Below the pieces are notes generated by a model that saw only the letters and a list, made by a program, of their open reading frames with translations, made no database searches and was not told where the DNA came from. From Rhodoligotrophos sp. CJ14 (lineage in GTDB: Bacteria; Pseudomonadota; Alphaproteobacteria; Rhizobiales; Im1), in assembly GCF_038811545.1 (NCBI RefSeq), contig NZ_CP133319.1, positions 1,116,001-1,180,000 of the forward strand: a DNA stretch of 64,000 nucleotides, written 5' to 3'. Made by a program: the position numbers and the translations under genes. This document shows, one piece after another, positions 27,734 to 37,516 of this stretch. Within the stretch, counting starts at the first letter, position 1. Each line of letters opens with the position of its first letter.

Positions 27734-29425
27734 TTACATATTGGGATAATTGGGCCCGCCACCGCCCTCCGGTGTGGTCCAGTTGATGTTCTGCGGCGGA
27801 TCCTTGATGTCGCACGTCTTGCAGTGCACGCAGTTCTGCGCATTGATCTGGAAGCGCGGCTTGTTCTCCGCATCCTGCACGATCTCATAGACGCCGGCCG
27901 GGCAATAGCGCTGCGCTGGCTCGTCATAGGTTGGCAGCGTGTAATTGACCGGGATCGAGGGATCCTTGAGCTTGAGATGGCAAGGCTGGTCCTCCTCGTG
28001 ATTGGTTGCCGAGAAGGAGAGATCCGTCAGCCTGTCGAAGGAAATGACCCCATCAGGCTTGGGATATTCAATCGGCTTGGCCTGTGAGGCCGGCACCAAT
28101 GTTTCGTGATCCCCCTTGCCATGGCGCAGCGTGCCGAAGAAGGAGAGGCCGAACAATTCGTTCGTCCACATGTCGATCCCGCCGAGGGTGAGCCCGCCGA
28201 TGAGACCGTATTTCGACCAGAGTGGCTTGACGTTGCGGACCTTTTTCAGGTCCTGGTAGACCCACGATCCCCGATAGCGGTCCTCATAATCGAAGAGCTC
28301 ATCACCCTGGCGGCCAGCCTCGATCGCCTCGAACGCGCTCTCCGCCGCCAGCATGCCGGTCTTCATGGCATTGTGGCTGCCCTTGATGCGCGGCACATTG
28401 ACGAACCCGGCCGAGCACCCGATGAGCACGCCGCCCGGGAAGGTCAATTTTGGCACCGACTGCAGCCCGCCCTCGGTGATGGCCCGCGCCCCATAGGCGA
28501 TCCGCCGCCCGCCCTCGAGCACGGGCTTGATGAGCGGATGATGCTTGAACCGCTGAAACTCACCGAACGGGTAGAGATACGGGTTCTTGTAGTTGAGATG
28601 CACCACGAACCCGATGGAGACCAGATTGTCTTCGAGGTGATACATGAAGCTGCCGCCGCCCGTTTCCGTATCGAGCGGCCAGCCCATCGTATGCGTGACC
28701 TGGCCCTGCCGGTGCATGTCGGGGCGGATTTCCCACAGCTCCTTCATGCCGATGCCGAATTTCTGTGGCTCGCGCCCCGCGGCGAGCTGGAACTTGTTGA
28801 TCAGCACCTTGGCGAGCGAGCCGCGCACCCCTTCGCCGATGAATACATATTTGCCATGCAGCTCCATGCCCGGCTGAAAATCATCCTTGGGCTTGCCGTC
28901 ACGGCCGATACCCATGACGCCGGCCACCACGCCCTTGACCGAGCCATCCTCGCGATAGACCAGATCAGAGCAGGCAAAGCCCGGATAGATTTCAACCCCG
29001 AGCGCTTCTGCCTCGCCCGCCAGCCACCGGCACAGATTGCCGAGAGATGCCGCATAATTGCCGTGATTGTTCATGAGCCGCGGCATGGCGAAATTCGGCA
29101 GTCGCACGCTGCCGGCCGGCCCCAGCATGTAGAACCGGTCCTCCGTCACGGGAATGTTGAGCGGCGCCCCTTTTTCTTTCCAGTCGGGAATGAGCTCGTT
29201 GAGCGCGATCGGATCGATCACCGCGCCCGACAGGATATGGGCGCCCACCTCCGAGCCCTTTTCCAGCACGCAGACGGACAATTCGCTGCCGGCCGCCTGA
29301 GCCAGCTGCTTCAGCCTGATCGCAGCGGCAAGGCCGGCAGGCCCAGCCCCGACGATAACCACGTCAAATTCCATGCATTCGCGTTCGACCGCGACGTCCG
29401 TCTCACTCAACCCAGCCTCTCCCAT
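27734..29425 (-). CDS. Electron transfer flavoprotein-ubiquinone oxidoreductase
   Basis: 563 residues. Membrane-associated FAD/4Fe-4S enzyme that moves electrons from reduced ETF to ubiquinone, linking acyl-CoA dehydrogenases (such as the one at 6856) to respiration. VVIVGAGPAGLAAAIRLKQL is the FAD-binding dinucleotide motif near the N-terminus; GVLIGCSAGFVNVPRIKGSH belongs to the quinone/FAD domain. The C-terminal cluster domain has RYCPAGVYE and CVHCKTCDIKDP, giving four Cys ligands. The ATG at 29425 matches usual length; a longer open frame upstream is intergenic. Divergent from the UDG gene. Confidence 0.95.
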   Translation of the reverse strand: MGEAGLSETDVAVERECMEFDVVIVGAGPAGLAAAIRLKQLAQAAGSELSVCVLEKGSEVGAHILSGAVIDPIALNELIPDWKEKGAPLNIPVTEDRFYMLGPAGSVRLPNFAMPRLMNNHGNYAASLGNLCRWLAGEAEALGVEIYPGFACSDLVYREDGSVKGVVAGVMGIGRDGKPKDDFQPGMELHGKYVFIGEGVRGSLAKVLINKFQLAAGREPQKFGIGMKELWEIRPDMHRQGQVTHTMGWPLDTETGGGSFMYHLEDNLVSIGFVVHLNYKNPYLYPFGEFQRFKHHPLIKPVLEGGRRIAYGARAITEGGLQSVPKLTFPGGVLIGCSAGFVNVPRIKGSHNAMKTGMLAAESAFEAIEAGRQGDELFDYEDRYRGSWVYQDLKKVRNVKPLWSKYGLIGGLTLGGIDMWTNELFGLSFFGTLRHGKGDHETLVPASQAKPIEYPKPDGVISFDRLTDLSFSATNHEEDQPCHLKLKDPSIPVNYTLPTYDEPAQRYCPAGVYEIVQDAENKPRFQINAQNCVHCKTCDIKDPPQNINWTTPEGGGGPNYPNM

Positions 29426-29537
29426 TGTGATTTGCGGTATCGATGTTATCGGAAGATGGGCTAATCTGCCCGGGATGTTTCTAATGCCCTTATAGTAGAC
29501 ATCCCACGGACTGGGAAACACTGTTACAGGCGGAAAA

Positions 29538-30479
29538 GTGGCTTTCAACGATCAGGCTATAGTGTCGCGTGCCGAGCTGCTGCGCTGGTACGAGGCCATG
29601 GGGGTCGATGAGGCAATCACCGATGCGCCGATCGATCGGTTCTCAACCTCGAGCAGGCCTAGACAGGCTGAGCCGCCGCAAGCCGCAGCGGTGATGAGGG
29701 AGGCGGACGCCCGTGCCCCCTCTCCCGCCATCCCGACAACGCCTCACCGCAAGACGCCTGTCTTTGACGAAGAGACGACCGCTCGCATTCCCGACCGCTC
29801 CACCGCAGCCCCGCGCCCGGCCGCTATTCCCTCCGACCAGGCGGTGGAAGATGCAAGGACCGCCGCCCGTAGCTGCGCGAGCCTTGCGGAGCTGCGCGAC
29901 ATGCTCGCCCGCTTCGATGCCTGCCCCTTGCATCGCACCGCCACCAATCTGGTCTTCTCCGATGGCAATCCGGCGGCGCGAATCATGCTTGTGGGCGAAG
30001 CACCAGGCCGCGATGAGGACCTCCAGGGCAAGCCTTTCGTCGGCGTGTCCGGCCAGCTGCTCGATCGGATGCTGGCCGCCATCGGTCTCTCCCGCCAGTC
30101 GGAGGATCCGCTCTCATCCGTATTCATCTCGAACTGCATCTTCTGGCGGCCGCCCGGCAACCGCAAGCCGACGGAAGCCGAAAGCCTGATGTGCCTGCCC
30201 TTTATCGAACGGGCGATTGAGCTGGTGGATCCGGCCTTCCTGGTCTGCCTCGGCTCGACCTCCGCCGCACGTCTCCTGCAGAGCACGCAAGGGATCATGC
30301 GTCTGCGCGGCAAATGGACGGACTATGTGAGCCCGGGCGGCAAGACCTATCGCACCCTGCCGACGCTGCATCCGGCCTATCTCCTGCGGCAGCCGGAGCA
30401 TAAACGGCTCGCCTGGCGCGATCTCCTGATGCTCGATCAGGCGATGCGCGAAAGTGAGGTGTTCCATGACCGGAGCTGA
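29538..30479 (+). CDS. Uracil-DNA glycosylase, family-4-like without a complete Fe-S set
   Basis: 313 residues. Base-excision repair enzyme removing uracil from DNA. A Pro/Ala-rich N-terminal segment (residues 30-110) precedes the catalytic domain: [20 protein letters not shown] is motif A, and [10 protein letters not shown] is the C-terminal motif with the active-site His. In classical family 4, cysteines flank these motifs; here the N-terminal pair is reduced to a single Cys (FDAC), and the CRPPGNR position reads WRPPGNR, so the 4Fe-4S cluster is probably absent. The GTG start follows AGGCGG. It overlaps moaB by 14 bp. Confidence 0.85.
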   Translation: MAFNDQAIVSRAELLRWYEAMGVDEAITDAPIDRFSTSSRPRQAEPPQAAAVMREADARAPSPAIPTTPHRKTPVFDEETTARIPDRSTAAPRPAAIPSDQAVEDARTAARSCASLAELRDMLARFDACPLHRTATNLVFSDGNPAARIMLVGEAPGRDEDLQGKPFVGVSGQLLDRMLAAIGLSRQSEDPLSSVFISNCIFWRPPGNRKPTEAESLMCLPFIERAIELVDPAFLVCLGSTSAARLLQSTQGIMRLRGKWTDYVSPGGKTYRTLPTLHPAYLLRQPEHKRLAWRDLLMLDQAMRESEVFHDRS

Positions 30480-31008
30480 GCGCCCCTTCATTGCCGTGCG
30501 AATCGCCGTGCTGACTATCTCCGACACGAGAGGTTTCGCCGAGGACCGCTCCGGCGAGCTTCTGGCCGGTCGCATCGCGGCGGCGGGACATATCCTGGCC
30601 GACCGCGCCATCGTCCGCGACGAGATCGAGCTGATCCGGGAGAAGGTGCGTGACTGGATTGTCTCACCCGATATCGATGTGGTGATCACCACCGGTGGCA
30701 CCGGCCTGACCGGCCGCGATGTCACCCCGGAGGCGGTCAAACCGCTCTTCGAAAAGGAGATCGACGGTTTTTCGGTGGCCTTCCACATGATCTCCTTCCA
30801 GAAGATCGGCACGTCTACAGTGCAGTCCCGCGCAACCGCCGGTGTGGCCAATTCCACCTATATTTTCTGCTTGCCGGGCTCTCCCGGCGCCTGCCGCGAT
30901 GCCTGGGACGGCATTCTGCAGGATCAGCTCGACTACCGTCACATGCCCTGCAACTTCGTCGAGATCATGCCGCGACTTGACGAGCATCTTCGCCGCACCG
31001 GCAAGTAA
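30466..31008 (+). CDS. moaB: Molybdenum cofactor biosynthesis protein MoaB
   Basis: 180 residues. MogA/MoaB-fold protein that adenylylates molybdopterin before molybdate insertion. Family motifs are present: [37 protein letters not shown] (nucleotide-binding loop) and [16 protein letters not shown]. The ATG at 30466 follows GAGGTG by 5 nt and overlaps the end of the UDG gene by 14 bp, so the two are cotranslated. Functional linkage of moaB to UDG is not known; it is a conserved neighbourhood. Confidence 0.92.
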   Translation: MTGAERPFIAVRIAVLTISDTRGFAEDRSGELLAGRIAAAGHILADRAIVRDEIELIREKVRDWIVSPDIDVVITTGGTGLTGRDVTPEAVKPLFEKEIDGFSVAFHMISFQKIGTSTVQSRATAGVANSTYIFCLPGSPGACRDAWDGILQDQLDYRHMPCNFVEIMPRLDEHLRRTGK

Positions 31009-31117
31009 AGCATCCGCATTCTCCACCTCATGATGGTCATGGGCATCACTTGTGCGTGACCCCTGAAGCCTCCGGCACAAACCTGATTAGAATGCCAAAC
31101 CTTCACGGGAGGACAGG

Positions 31118-32101
31118 ATGATCAATAGCTTTATCATGAACCGCCGTGCCGCTCTCGCAGGCTCTTTTGGCCTCGCGGCAGGCCAGCTCGCGATTGGAGG
31201 AACCGTGACCCCGGCACTCGCCGCCGCCCCGCAGAAAGGCATTGCGACACCCGAGATCAACCGGGTCAAGCTTGGCCAGTTCGAGATCACGAGCATTTTG
31301 GATGGCTCGGTTGTGGCGCAAGGCCCACACCCGACCTTTGGGGAGAATGTTGATGCGGCAGAGGTTGCTGCTCTACTCGAGAAGAACTTCCTTCCGAGCG
31401 ATAGGATGCGCAACAGCTTCACGCCAGTGGTGGTAAACACCGGTCGGGAGATCGTCGTCTTTGACACCGGCAATGGCGCCGCCCGGCGGCCGGATGCCGG
31501 CAATTTCGTGCAAGCCTTGGTCGGCTCGGGCATCTCTCCGGGCGAGGTCGATCTGGTCGTGATAACCCATTGTCACGGCGATCACATTGGCGGCCTCGTG
31601 GAAAATGGCGAGCCTGCCTTTCCCAATGCTCGCTACGCTATCGGCGAGAAGGAATTTGCATTCTGGACCTCACCCGATCGTGCTTCGGGTCCGACCGCTA
31701 ATGCCGCTGCCCTTGTTCAAAAGAACGTTGTTCCCCTCAAGGACAAGATGACATTCCTCAAGCAGGGCGACGAGGTGATTCCAGGCATTTCGACCATCGA
31801 GGCGTTCGGCCACACGCCCGGCCATCTCGCCTTCAATATCGAGAGCGAGGGCCGGAGGCTGGTGCTGACGGCCGACACGGCCAATCACTATGTCGCCTCC
31901 CTTCAGCGCCCGGATTGGAATGTGCGCTTCGATATGGACAAGGAGGCCGCCATCGCCACCCGCCGCAAGATCTTCGACATGATTGCCGCCGACCGGGTCC
32001 CATTCATTGGCTATCACATGCCCTTCCCGGCAGTCGGCTATGTCGAGAAAACGGCTGAGGGCTATCGCTATGTTCCGGCGACCTATCAGCTGACCCTCTA
32101 G
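31118..32101 (+). CDS. Tat-exported metallo-beta-lactamase-fold hydrolase
   Basis: 327 residues. The N-terminus carries a twin-arginine leader (NRRAALAGSFGLAAGQLAIG and a cleavage region LAAAPQK near residue 37), so the folded enzyme is sent to the periplasm. The MBL core has THCHGDHIGG (metal ligands His-Cys-His-x-Asp-His), later GHTPGHLAF, LTADTANHYV and a final GYHMPFPAVGY. It resembles the quorum-quenching and related hydrolase group, but the substrate is unknown. GGAGG precedes the ATG. Transcribed alone or with moaB, 109 bp upstream. Confidence 0.82.
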   Translation: MINSFIMNRRAALAGSFGLAAGQLAIGGTVTPALAAAPQKGIATPEINRVKLGQFEITSILDGSVVAQGPHPTFGENVDAAEVAALLEKNFLPSDRMRNSFTPVVVNTGREIVVFDTGNGAARRPDAGNFVQALVGSGISPGEVDLVVITHCHGDHIGGLVENGEPAFPNARYAIGEKEFAFWTSPDRASGPTANAAALVQKNVVPLKDKMTFLKQGDEVIPGISTIEAFGHTPGHLAFNIESEGRRLVLTADTANHYVASLQRPDWNVRFDMDKEAAIATRRKIFDMIAADRVPFIGYHMPFPAVGYVEKTAEGYRYVPATYQLTL

Positions 32102-32118
32102 TTCGGCGCCCATCGAAT

Positions 32119-32133
32119 GTTCTTGATTTGTTC
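32119..32133. promoter_or_regulatory. LexA (SOS) box GTTC-N7-GTTC
   Basis: GTTCTTGATTTGTTC matches the direct-repeat LexA box of alphaproteobacteria exactly (GTTC at 32119-32122 and 32130-32133). It lies 24 bp upstream of the ATG of the radical SAM gene, in the core promoter zone. Confidence 0.75.
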
Positions 32134-32157
32134 CAACGCTTGTCCTAGCTTTGGAAC

Positions 32158-33291
32158 ATGGCGACGGTCATCAACCATAAGCATCGCGCAGCACAGCTCT
32201 CCTCGTCAGAAGGGCTGGTCGGAACGGCGCTTCCGGGACAGGAGCGGGGCCGCGGCGCGCGCTCGAACGAGTCGGGTCGCTTCGAGCGCCTTTCCCGACT
32301 TTTTGCCGATGATGGTTGGCAGGCTTTCGAGGATCTGCCGAAGCTTCGCACCTCGGTTATCTCGGAGAAGCCGAAGACGATCATCACACGCAACGACAGT
32401 CCGGACATTTCCTTTGATCAGTCGATCAATCCTTATCAGGGCTGTGAGCATGGCTGCGCCTACTGCTACGCGCGCCCGAGCCATGCCTATTGGGGATTGT
32501 CACCCGGCCTCGACTTCGAAACCAAGCTCTTTGCCAAGACCAATGCCGCGGAGCTCCTTCGCCGGGAACTCTCGGACCCCCGCTACGTGCCGAAGATGAT
32601 TGCGCTCGGGGCGAACACGGACCCATATCAGCCGGTGGAGCGGCAATATCGGATCACTCGGCAAATTCTCGAGGTGCTTGCCGAGTTCAACCATCCCGTA
32701 GGCATCGTCACCAAATCCGCCTTGGTTCTGCGGGATCTGGACATTCTGCAGCCCATGGCCGAGCGCAATCTGGTGCGGGTGGCGATTTCAGTGACCAGTC
32801 TCGATGCGAAACTGTCACGCAGCATGGAGCCGCGGGCATCGACACCGCAGAAGCGGCTGCAGGCGCTCGAGATGCTGAGCGCCGCCGGGGTTTCGACGAC
32901 AGTGATGCTCGCGCCCCTCGTCCCTTCGGTGAACGATCATGAGATTGAGGCCATTCTCGGCGCCGCAGCCGCGGCCGGCGTGACACACGCGGGTTACGTG
33001 CTGCTCCGGCTACCCCGCGAGGTAACCCTGATTTTCCAGGAATGGCTAGAGACCGAAATGCCTGATCGGGCCAGGCGCGTAATGTCACTGATACGCTCCA
33101 TGCGGGGTGGCAAGGACTATGAATCAACATGGGGGCTGCGGCAGAAGGGATCCGGCCCCTATGCCTGGACCATCGGCCGCAGGTTCGAGCTTGCCTGTGG
33201 AAAACTCGGCCTCAACCGGGAGAGGCAGCGAATGGATCTCAGTCAGTTTTCAAGGCCCGCTCGCCCCGGAGACCAGCTCGCCTTGTTTTGA
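32158..33291 (+). CDS. PA0069-family radical SAM protein (SplB-related)
   Basis: 377 residues. Radical SAM enzyme with the cluster motif CEHGCAYCYARPS (Cys-x3-Cys-x2-Cys) at about residue 100, then YWGLSPGLDFETKLFAK and ALGANTDPYQPVERQ, typical of the PA0069/Rv2578c group related to spore-photoproduct lyase. The reaction is not established; DNA repair has been suggested for the group. A perfect LexA box just upstream supports a DNA-damage role here. C-terminal segment with GLRQKGSGPYAWTI. The ATG start is the only one preceded by the box-containing leader. Confidence 0.88.
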   Translation: MATVINHKHRAAQLSSSEGLVGTALPGQERGRGARSNESGRFERLSRLFADDGWQAFEDLPKLRTSVISEKPKTIITRNDSPDISFDQSINPYQGCEHGCAYCYARPSHAYWGLSPGLDFETKLFAKTNAAELLRRELSDPRYVPKMIALGANTDPYQPVERQYRITRQILEVLAEFNHPVGIVTKSALVLRDLDILQPMAERNLVRVAISVTSLDAKLSRSMEPRASTPQKRLQALEMLSAAGVSTTVMLAPLVPSVNDHEIEAILGAAAAAGVTHAGYVLLRLPREVTLIFQEWLETEMPDRARRVMSLIRSMRGGKDYESTWGLRQKGSGPYAWTIGRRFELACGKLGLNRERQRMDLSQFSRPARPGDQLALF

Positions 33292-33687
33292 GACACCTGC
33301 GGCCGGGGAGCACCGTCTCAGAGTTTGAGTCAAGAACCGGCCGCAACTTGTGCATCCAGGCGAAATTTAATGGCCGGCTTCGATGACAGCCAGGCGACTG
33401 CCGCCGGGAAAATGCCGCGGCAACGCGGGCGTCTTTGCCACTTCGAATTCCGCATCCCATCTTGGTCTCACACCGGATTTGAAAAATTGAGTCACGGCTG
33501 TGGTCTTGGCCGCTGACATGTCAAGGAAATCCCCGCCGGCCATGCCTGGACGAGTGCGGCCGAAATGGCCCGCTCCCGTCCGGGTTGCATCCGTTCGGCA
33601 GGCTTTGTCGTGACTGACTGGCAATCTGCCATCATCGAGGCCAGCAAATGCCTTGCGCCCTCCCCTTCTCTTTGCGACACCTGCCCT
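33292..33687. other. Gap between the radical SAM gene and rnhB
   Basis: 396 bp. Apart from a possible minus-strand small gene (33367-33519) I see no RNA gene, terminator or repeat. rnhB could start further upstream in frame, using codons from 33565. Confidence 0.4.
33367..33519 (-). CDS. Possible small protein, 50 residues
   Basis: An open minus-strand frame whose C-terminal part has a protein-like pattern: TTAVTQFFKSGVRPRWDAEF and ALPRHFPGGSRLAVIEAGH. No signal peptide. The ribosome site is weak and an in-frame ATG seven or eight codons upstream is also possible. The frame continues upstream as the antisense of rnhB, which is probably not coding. Unproven. Confidence 0.3.
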   Translation of the reverse strand: MSAAKTTAVTQFFKSGVRPRWDAEFEVAKTPALPRHFPGGSRLAVIEAGH

Positions 33688-34356
33688 ATGGCCGGTGGCG
33701 ATTCGATCGAGATGGTGATCAGCTGCGAGCGCGAGCGCGAAATCCGTGCGCGCGGGCTCTGGCCGGTCGCGGGCATTGATGAAGCCGGCCGCGGTCCATG
33801 GGCAGGGCCGGTGGTGGCCGCCGCCGTCATTCTTGATCTCGAGAACATTCCTAAGGGCATCGACGATTCCAAGAAGCTCACGCCCGAACGTCGGGCCGCG
33901 CTCTATGAGGAAATCACCGCCACTGCCTGTTGGGCGGTCGGCATTGCCGATGTGGAGCGGATTGAGCGCGACAACCTTCACTATGCTACCCTCTGGGCCA
34001 TGCGCGAGGCCTGTTCGGGGCTGGCATTGAGCCCCGCCTATGTCCTGGTCGATGGCAAGTTCTGCCCCCCGCTGCCCTGCGAGGCCATGGCGATTGTCGA
34101 TGGCGATGCACTCTCATTGTCGATTGCAGCGGCATCGATCATCGCCAAGGTGACCCGCGATCGCATGATGGAAGAGCTCGCAAGGGCCTGGCCCGGATAT
34201 GGCTTCGAGCGCCATAAGGGCTATGGCACTCCGGAGCATCGCGCCGCGCTCACCCTCCTGGGCCCGACGCCGCATCATCGGCGCCGCTTCGCTTCGGTGC
34301 GCGCGGTTCTGGGGGAAGAACCCCAAGAAATGTTGCCGGCCCTGGACCTCCTCTAG
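33688..34356 (+). CDS. rnhB: Ribonuclease HII
   Basis: 222 residues from the ATG at 33688. It cleaves the RNA strand in RNA-DNA hybrids and at embedded ribonucleotides. GIDEAGRGPWAGPVVAAAVI is the defining Asp-Glu-Ala-Gly-Arg-Gly motif, then DDSKKLTPERR, the third catalytic Asp in AYVLVDGKF, and SIAAASIIAKVTRDRMM. An N-terminal extension in the same frame to 33565 is possible but has no ribosome site. Followed after 132 bp by ccrM. Confidence 0.93.
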   Translation: MAGGDSIEMVISCEREREIRARGLWPVAGIDEAGRGPWAGPVVAAAVILDLENIPKGIDDSKKLTPERRAALYEEITATACWAVGIADVERIERDNLHYATLWAMREACSGLALSPAYVLVDGKFCPPLPCEAMAIVDGDALSLSIAAASIIAKVTRDRMMEELARAWPGYGFERHKGYGTPEHRAALTLLGPTPHHRRRFASVRAVLGEEPQEMLPALDLL

Positions 34357-34369
34357 AGCAGTAACCTTT

Positions 34370-34383
34370 CATTAAACTTAATG
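34370..34383. promoter_or_regulatory. CATTAA-AC-TTAATG palindrome upstream of ccrM
   Basis: CATTAAACTTAATG is a perfect 6-bp inverted repeat with a 2-bp centre, about 105 bp before the ccrM ATG in an AT-rich leader. It contains TTAA elements like those of CtrA sites, without the canonical N7 spacing. Confidence 0.3.
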
Positions 34384-34467
34384 AGTTATCAATCGCTTAG
34401 CTCGAAATCGTCAGGTCGCAATTAAAGCAAATTTTACAGGCCGCGCGCCAATCTCCGAACCCAGTGA

Positions 34468-35595
<1,128 letters not shown>

Positions 35596-35626
35596 CGTAG
35601 CCGTCTCGGGGCATAAGCGGGAGCCC

Positions 35627-35654
35627 TTGACAGGCCACTTTCCCCTGCTACCCT
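35627..35654 (+). promoter_or_regulatory. Promoter of the glycine riboswitch-gcv transcript
   Basis: TTGACA (35627-35632) and TACCCT (35649-35654) with a 16-bp spacer, about 50 bp upstream of the riboswitch. A perfect palindrome ACGACATGTCGT follows at 35665-35676, which may be an operator. Confidence 0.5.
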
Positions 35655-35706
35655 GCGCGCGATTACGACATGTCGTACCGCGAGGACGACATGACATGCC
35701 TGCCTC

Positions 35707-35961
35707 AGCGGGAGAGACCGGCGCAAGGCCGGAGCCGAAGGAGCAACCGCCCCGGAAACTCTCAGGCAAAAGGACCGATGAGGCGAGAGCAACTCTGGAA
35801 AGCAGCAGCCGCCTGAGCGGCTGCTCACCGATGGGGTAAGCTTCGGACCGATCGCTTCATCAGAGTGATCGACGAAGTGAAATCTCTCAGGTTTCGAGAC
35901 AGAGGGGGCGCAGCCGGACACGATGTCGGGCGTCGTACCTCTGTAAGGACCGAGAGAGATT
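35707..35961 (+). promoter_or_regulatory. Tandem glycine riboswitch
   Basis: Two successive aptamers show the conserved cores: GCGGGAGAG, AGCCGAAGGAGCAA and AACTCTCAGGCAAAAGGACC in the first, then CTCTGGAAAGC, CACCGATGGGG, AATCTCTCAGG and GACAGAGGGG in the second. AGCAGCCGC/GCGGCTGCT (35804-35825) is the internal stem of the second aptamer. The region after 35910 is the expression platform; ACAGAGG (35899-35905) can pair either with CTCTGG of the aptamer or with CCTCTGT at 35938-35944, just before the gcvT ribosome site. It senses glycine and probably switches on the cleavage operon. Confidence 0.93.
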
Positions 35962-37113
35962 ATGGCTCAGAACGAAGACACTTCCCCTCCCCGTCCAACG
36001 CCGCTTCTCGCGCTGCATGAACGGCTCGGCGGCCGCATCGTGTCCTTCGCGGGCTACGCTCTCCCCGTCCAATATCCGACCGGCATCATGGCCGAGCATC
36101 TCTGGACCCGCGAGCATGCCGGCCTGTTCGATGTCTCGCATATGGGCCAGGCCGAACTGACGGCCCCCTTCGAGGTGGCCGAGGCCTTCGAGCAGCTCGT
36201 TCCGGGCGATGTCGCGAGCCTTGCGGAAAATCACATCCGCTACACGCAGCTCACGACGGCCGAGGGTGGAATCATTGATGACCTGATGGTCACCCGCCTG
36301 GCTGCCAGAGACGGCAAGGAGCGGCTGTTTCTCGTGGTCAATGCCGCGCGCAAGGATGTGGACTTCCCCCATATTGCCCAGAGCTTGGCTGGCGCCGCAA
36401 CCTTGGCCCCGATCGCGGATCGCGCGCTGCTCGCCCTGCAGGGGCCAACGGCGGCCGACGTTCTGCTGCCCTATGTTCCCGGCATCGAAACCCTGAGCTT
36501 CATGAATGCCCTGGAGACACAATTCTCCGGCCATCACGGTATCGAAGGCGATGTGATCGTCAGCCGCTCCGGCTATACCGGCGAGGACGGCTTCGAGATC
36601 TCCCTCGCGGCAGGGCTTGCGGAGCGTTTTGCCGAGAGCCTGCTGGCTAACCCGGAGGTAAAGCCCATCGGACTCGGCGCCCGTGACAGCCTGCGCCTGG
36701 AGGCGGGCCTGTGCCTCTACGGCCAGGATATTGACGAAACCACGAGCCCGGTTGAGGCCGGCCTCACTTGGTCCATTGGCAAGCGCCGCCGCGAGCGTGG
36801 CGGCTTCCCGGGCTATGAGCGCATCGCGCAGGAGCTCGCGAACAAGCCGTCCCGGCGCCTGGTCGGCCTCAAGCTCGAGGGCCGCGCGCCGGCGCGCCAG
36901 GGTGCAACCATCACCTCCGCCGATGGCACCCCAATCGGCCAGGTTACATCCGGCGGCTTCAGCCCGAGCCTCGGCCAGCCCATTGCGCTTGGCTACGTGG
37001 ATATCGCCCATGCGGCGCCCGACACCGCCGTATCAATCATTGTGCGCGACAAGCCCTTGGCCGCCCAAGTGGTCCGGTTGCCCTTTGTTCCCCATCGTTA
37101 TGTCCGGCGCTGA
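35962..37113 (+). CDS. gcvT: Glycine cleavage system T protein (aminomethyltransferase)
   Basis: 383 residues. It transfers the methylene group from the aminomethyl-lipoyl H protein to tetrahydrofolate, releasing ammonia. Motifs: LHERLGGRIVSFAGYALPVQ, the HAGLFDVSHMGQ loop, SRSGYTGEDGFEIS (folate binding) and GLGARDSLRLEAGLCLYG. The C-terminal barrel follows (TSGGFSPSLGQPIALGYV). First gene downstream of the glycine riboswitch and head of gcvT-gcvH-gcvPA-gcvPB. Confidence 0.97.
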   Translation: MAQNEDTSPPRPTPLLALHERLGGRIVSFAGYALPVQYPTGIMAEHLWTREHAGLFDVSHMGQAELTAPFEVAEAFEQLVPGDVASLAENHIRYTQLTTAEGGIIDDLMVTRLAARDGKERLFLVVNAARKDVDFPHIAQSLAGAATLAPIADRALLALQGPTAADVLLPYVPGIETLSFMNALETQFSGHHGIEGDVIVSRSGYTGEDGFEISLAAGLAERFAESLLANPEVKPIGLGARDSLRLEAGLCLYGQDIDETTSPVEAGLTWSIGKRRRERGGFPGYERIAQELANKPSRRLVGLKLEGRAPARQGATITSADGTPIGQVTSGGFSPSLGQPIALGYVDIAHAAPDTAVSIIVRDKPLAAQVVRLPFVPHRYVRR

Positions 37114-37138
37114 CGTCGGACCCTTCTGAGGACAGGAC

Positions 37139-37516
37139 ATGAGCACTGTAAAGTTTACCCAAGAGCATGAATGGGTCCGCGTCGACGGCGATGTCGCGAC
37201 CGTTGGCATCACCCAATATGCTCAGGAGCAGCTGGGCGATGTCGTATTTGTCGAACTGCCCCCGGTTGGAAAATCCCTCAAGCAGAGCGGCGAGGCTGCA
37301 GTGGTCGAATCGGTGAAGGCGGCGAGCGATGTCTATGCGCCGCTTACCGGCGAGGTGGTTGAAGTGAATTCGGCGCTCGAATCGGAACCCGCCCTCATCA
37401 ACCAGGATCCCGAGGGTAAGGGCTGGTTCTTCAAGATCCGGCTGACTGTGGCTGCCGAGCTCGACGGCCTGATGGATGCCGACGCCTATAAGGCCTTTGT
37501 TGAGGAGCAGCACTGA
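37139..37516 (+). CDS. gcvH: Glycine cleavage system H protein
   Basis: 125 residues. Lipoyl-carrying shuttle protein of the glycine cleavage system. The lipoylated Lys is in [18 protein letters not shown] (around residue 61). [13 protein letters not shown] and [13 protein letters not shown] are standard. The stop overlaps the gcvPA ATG (TGATG), coupling translation. Lipoyl attachment would need LipA/LipB enzymes encoded elsewhere. Confidence 0.97.
   Translation: MSTVKFTQEHEWVRVDGDVATVGITQYAQEQLGDVVFVELPPVGKSLKQSGEAAVVESVKAASDVYAPLTGEVVEVNSALESEPALINQDPEGKGWFFKIRLTVAAELDGLMDADAYKAFVEEQH

Noticed and set aside
29472-29505. GGGATGT-N20-ACATCCC between ETF-QO and UDG
   Set aside because: A 7-bp pair with a 20-nt gap is not rare in this base composition and the loop is too long for a convincing operator or hairpin.
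32158-33291. Spore-photoproduct lyase proper
   Set aside because: It has the radical SAM Cys motif and related fold, but the family signature is PA0069/Rv2578c, and this is not a spore former. A specific lyase activity cannot be claimed.
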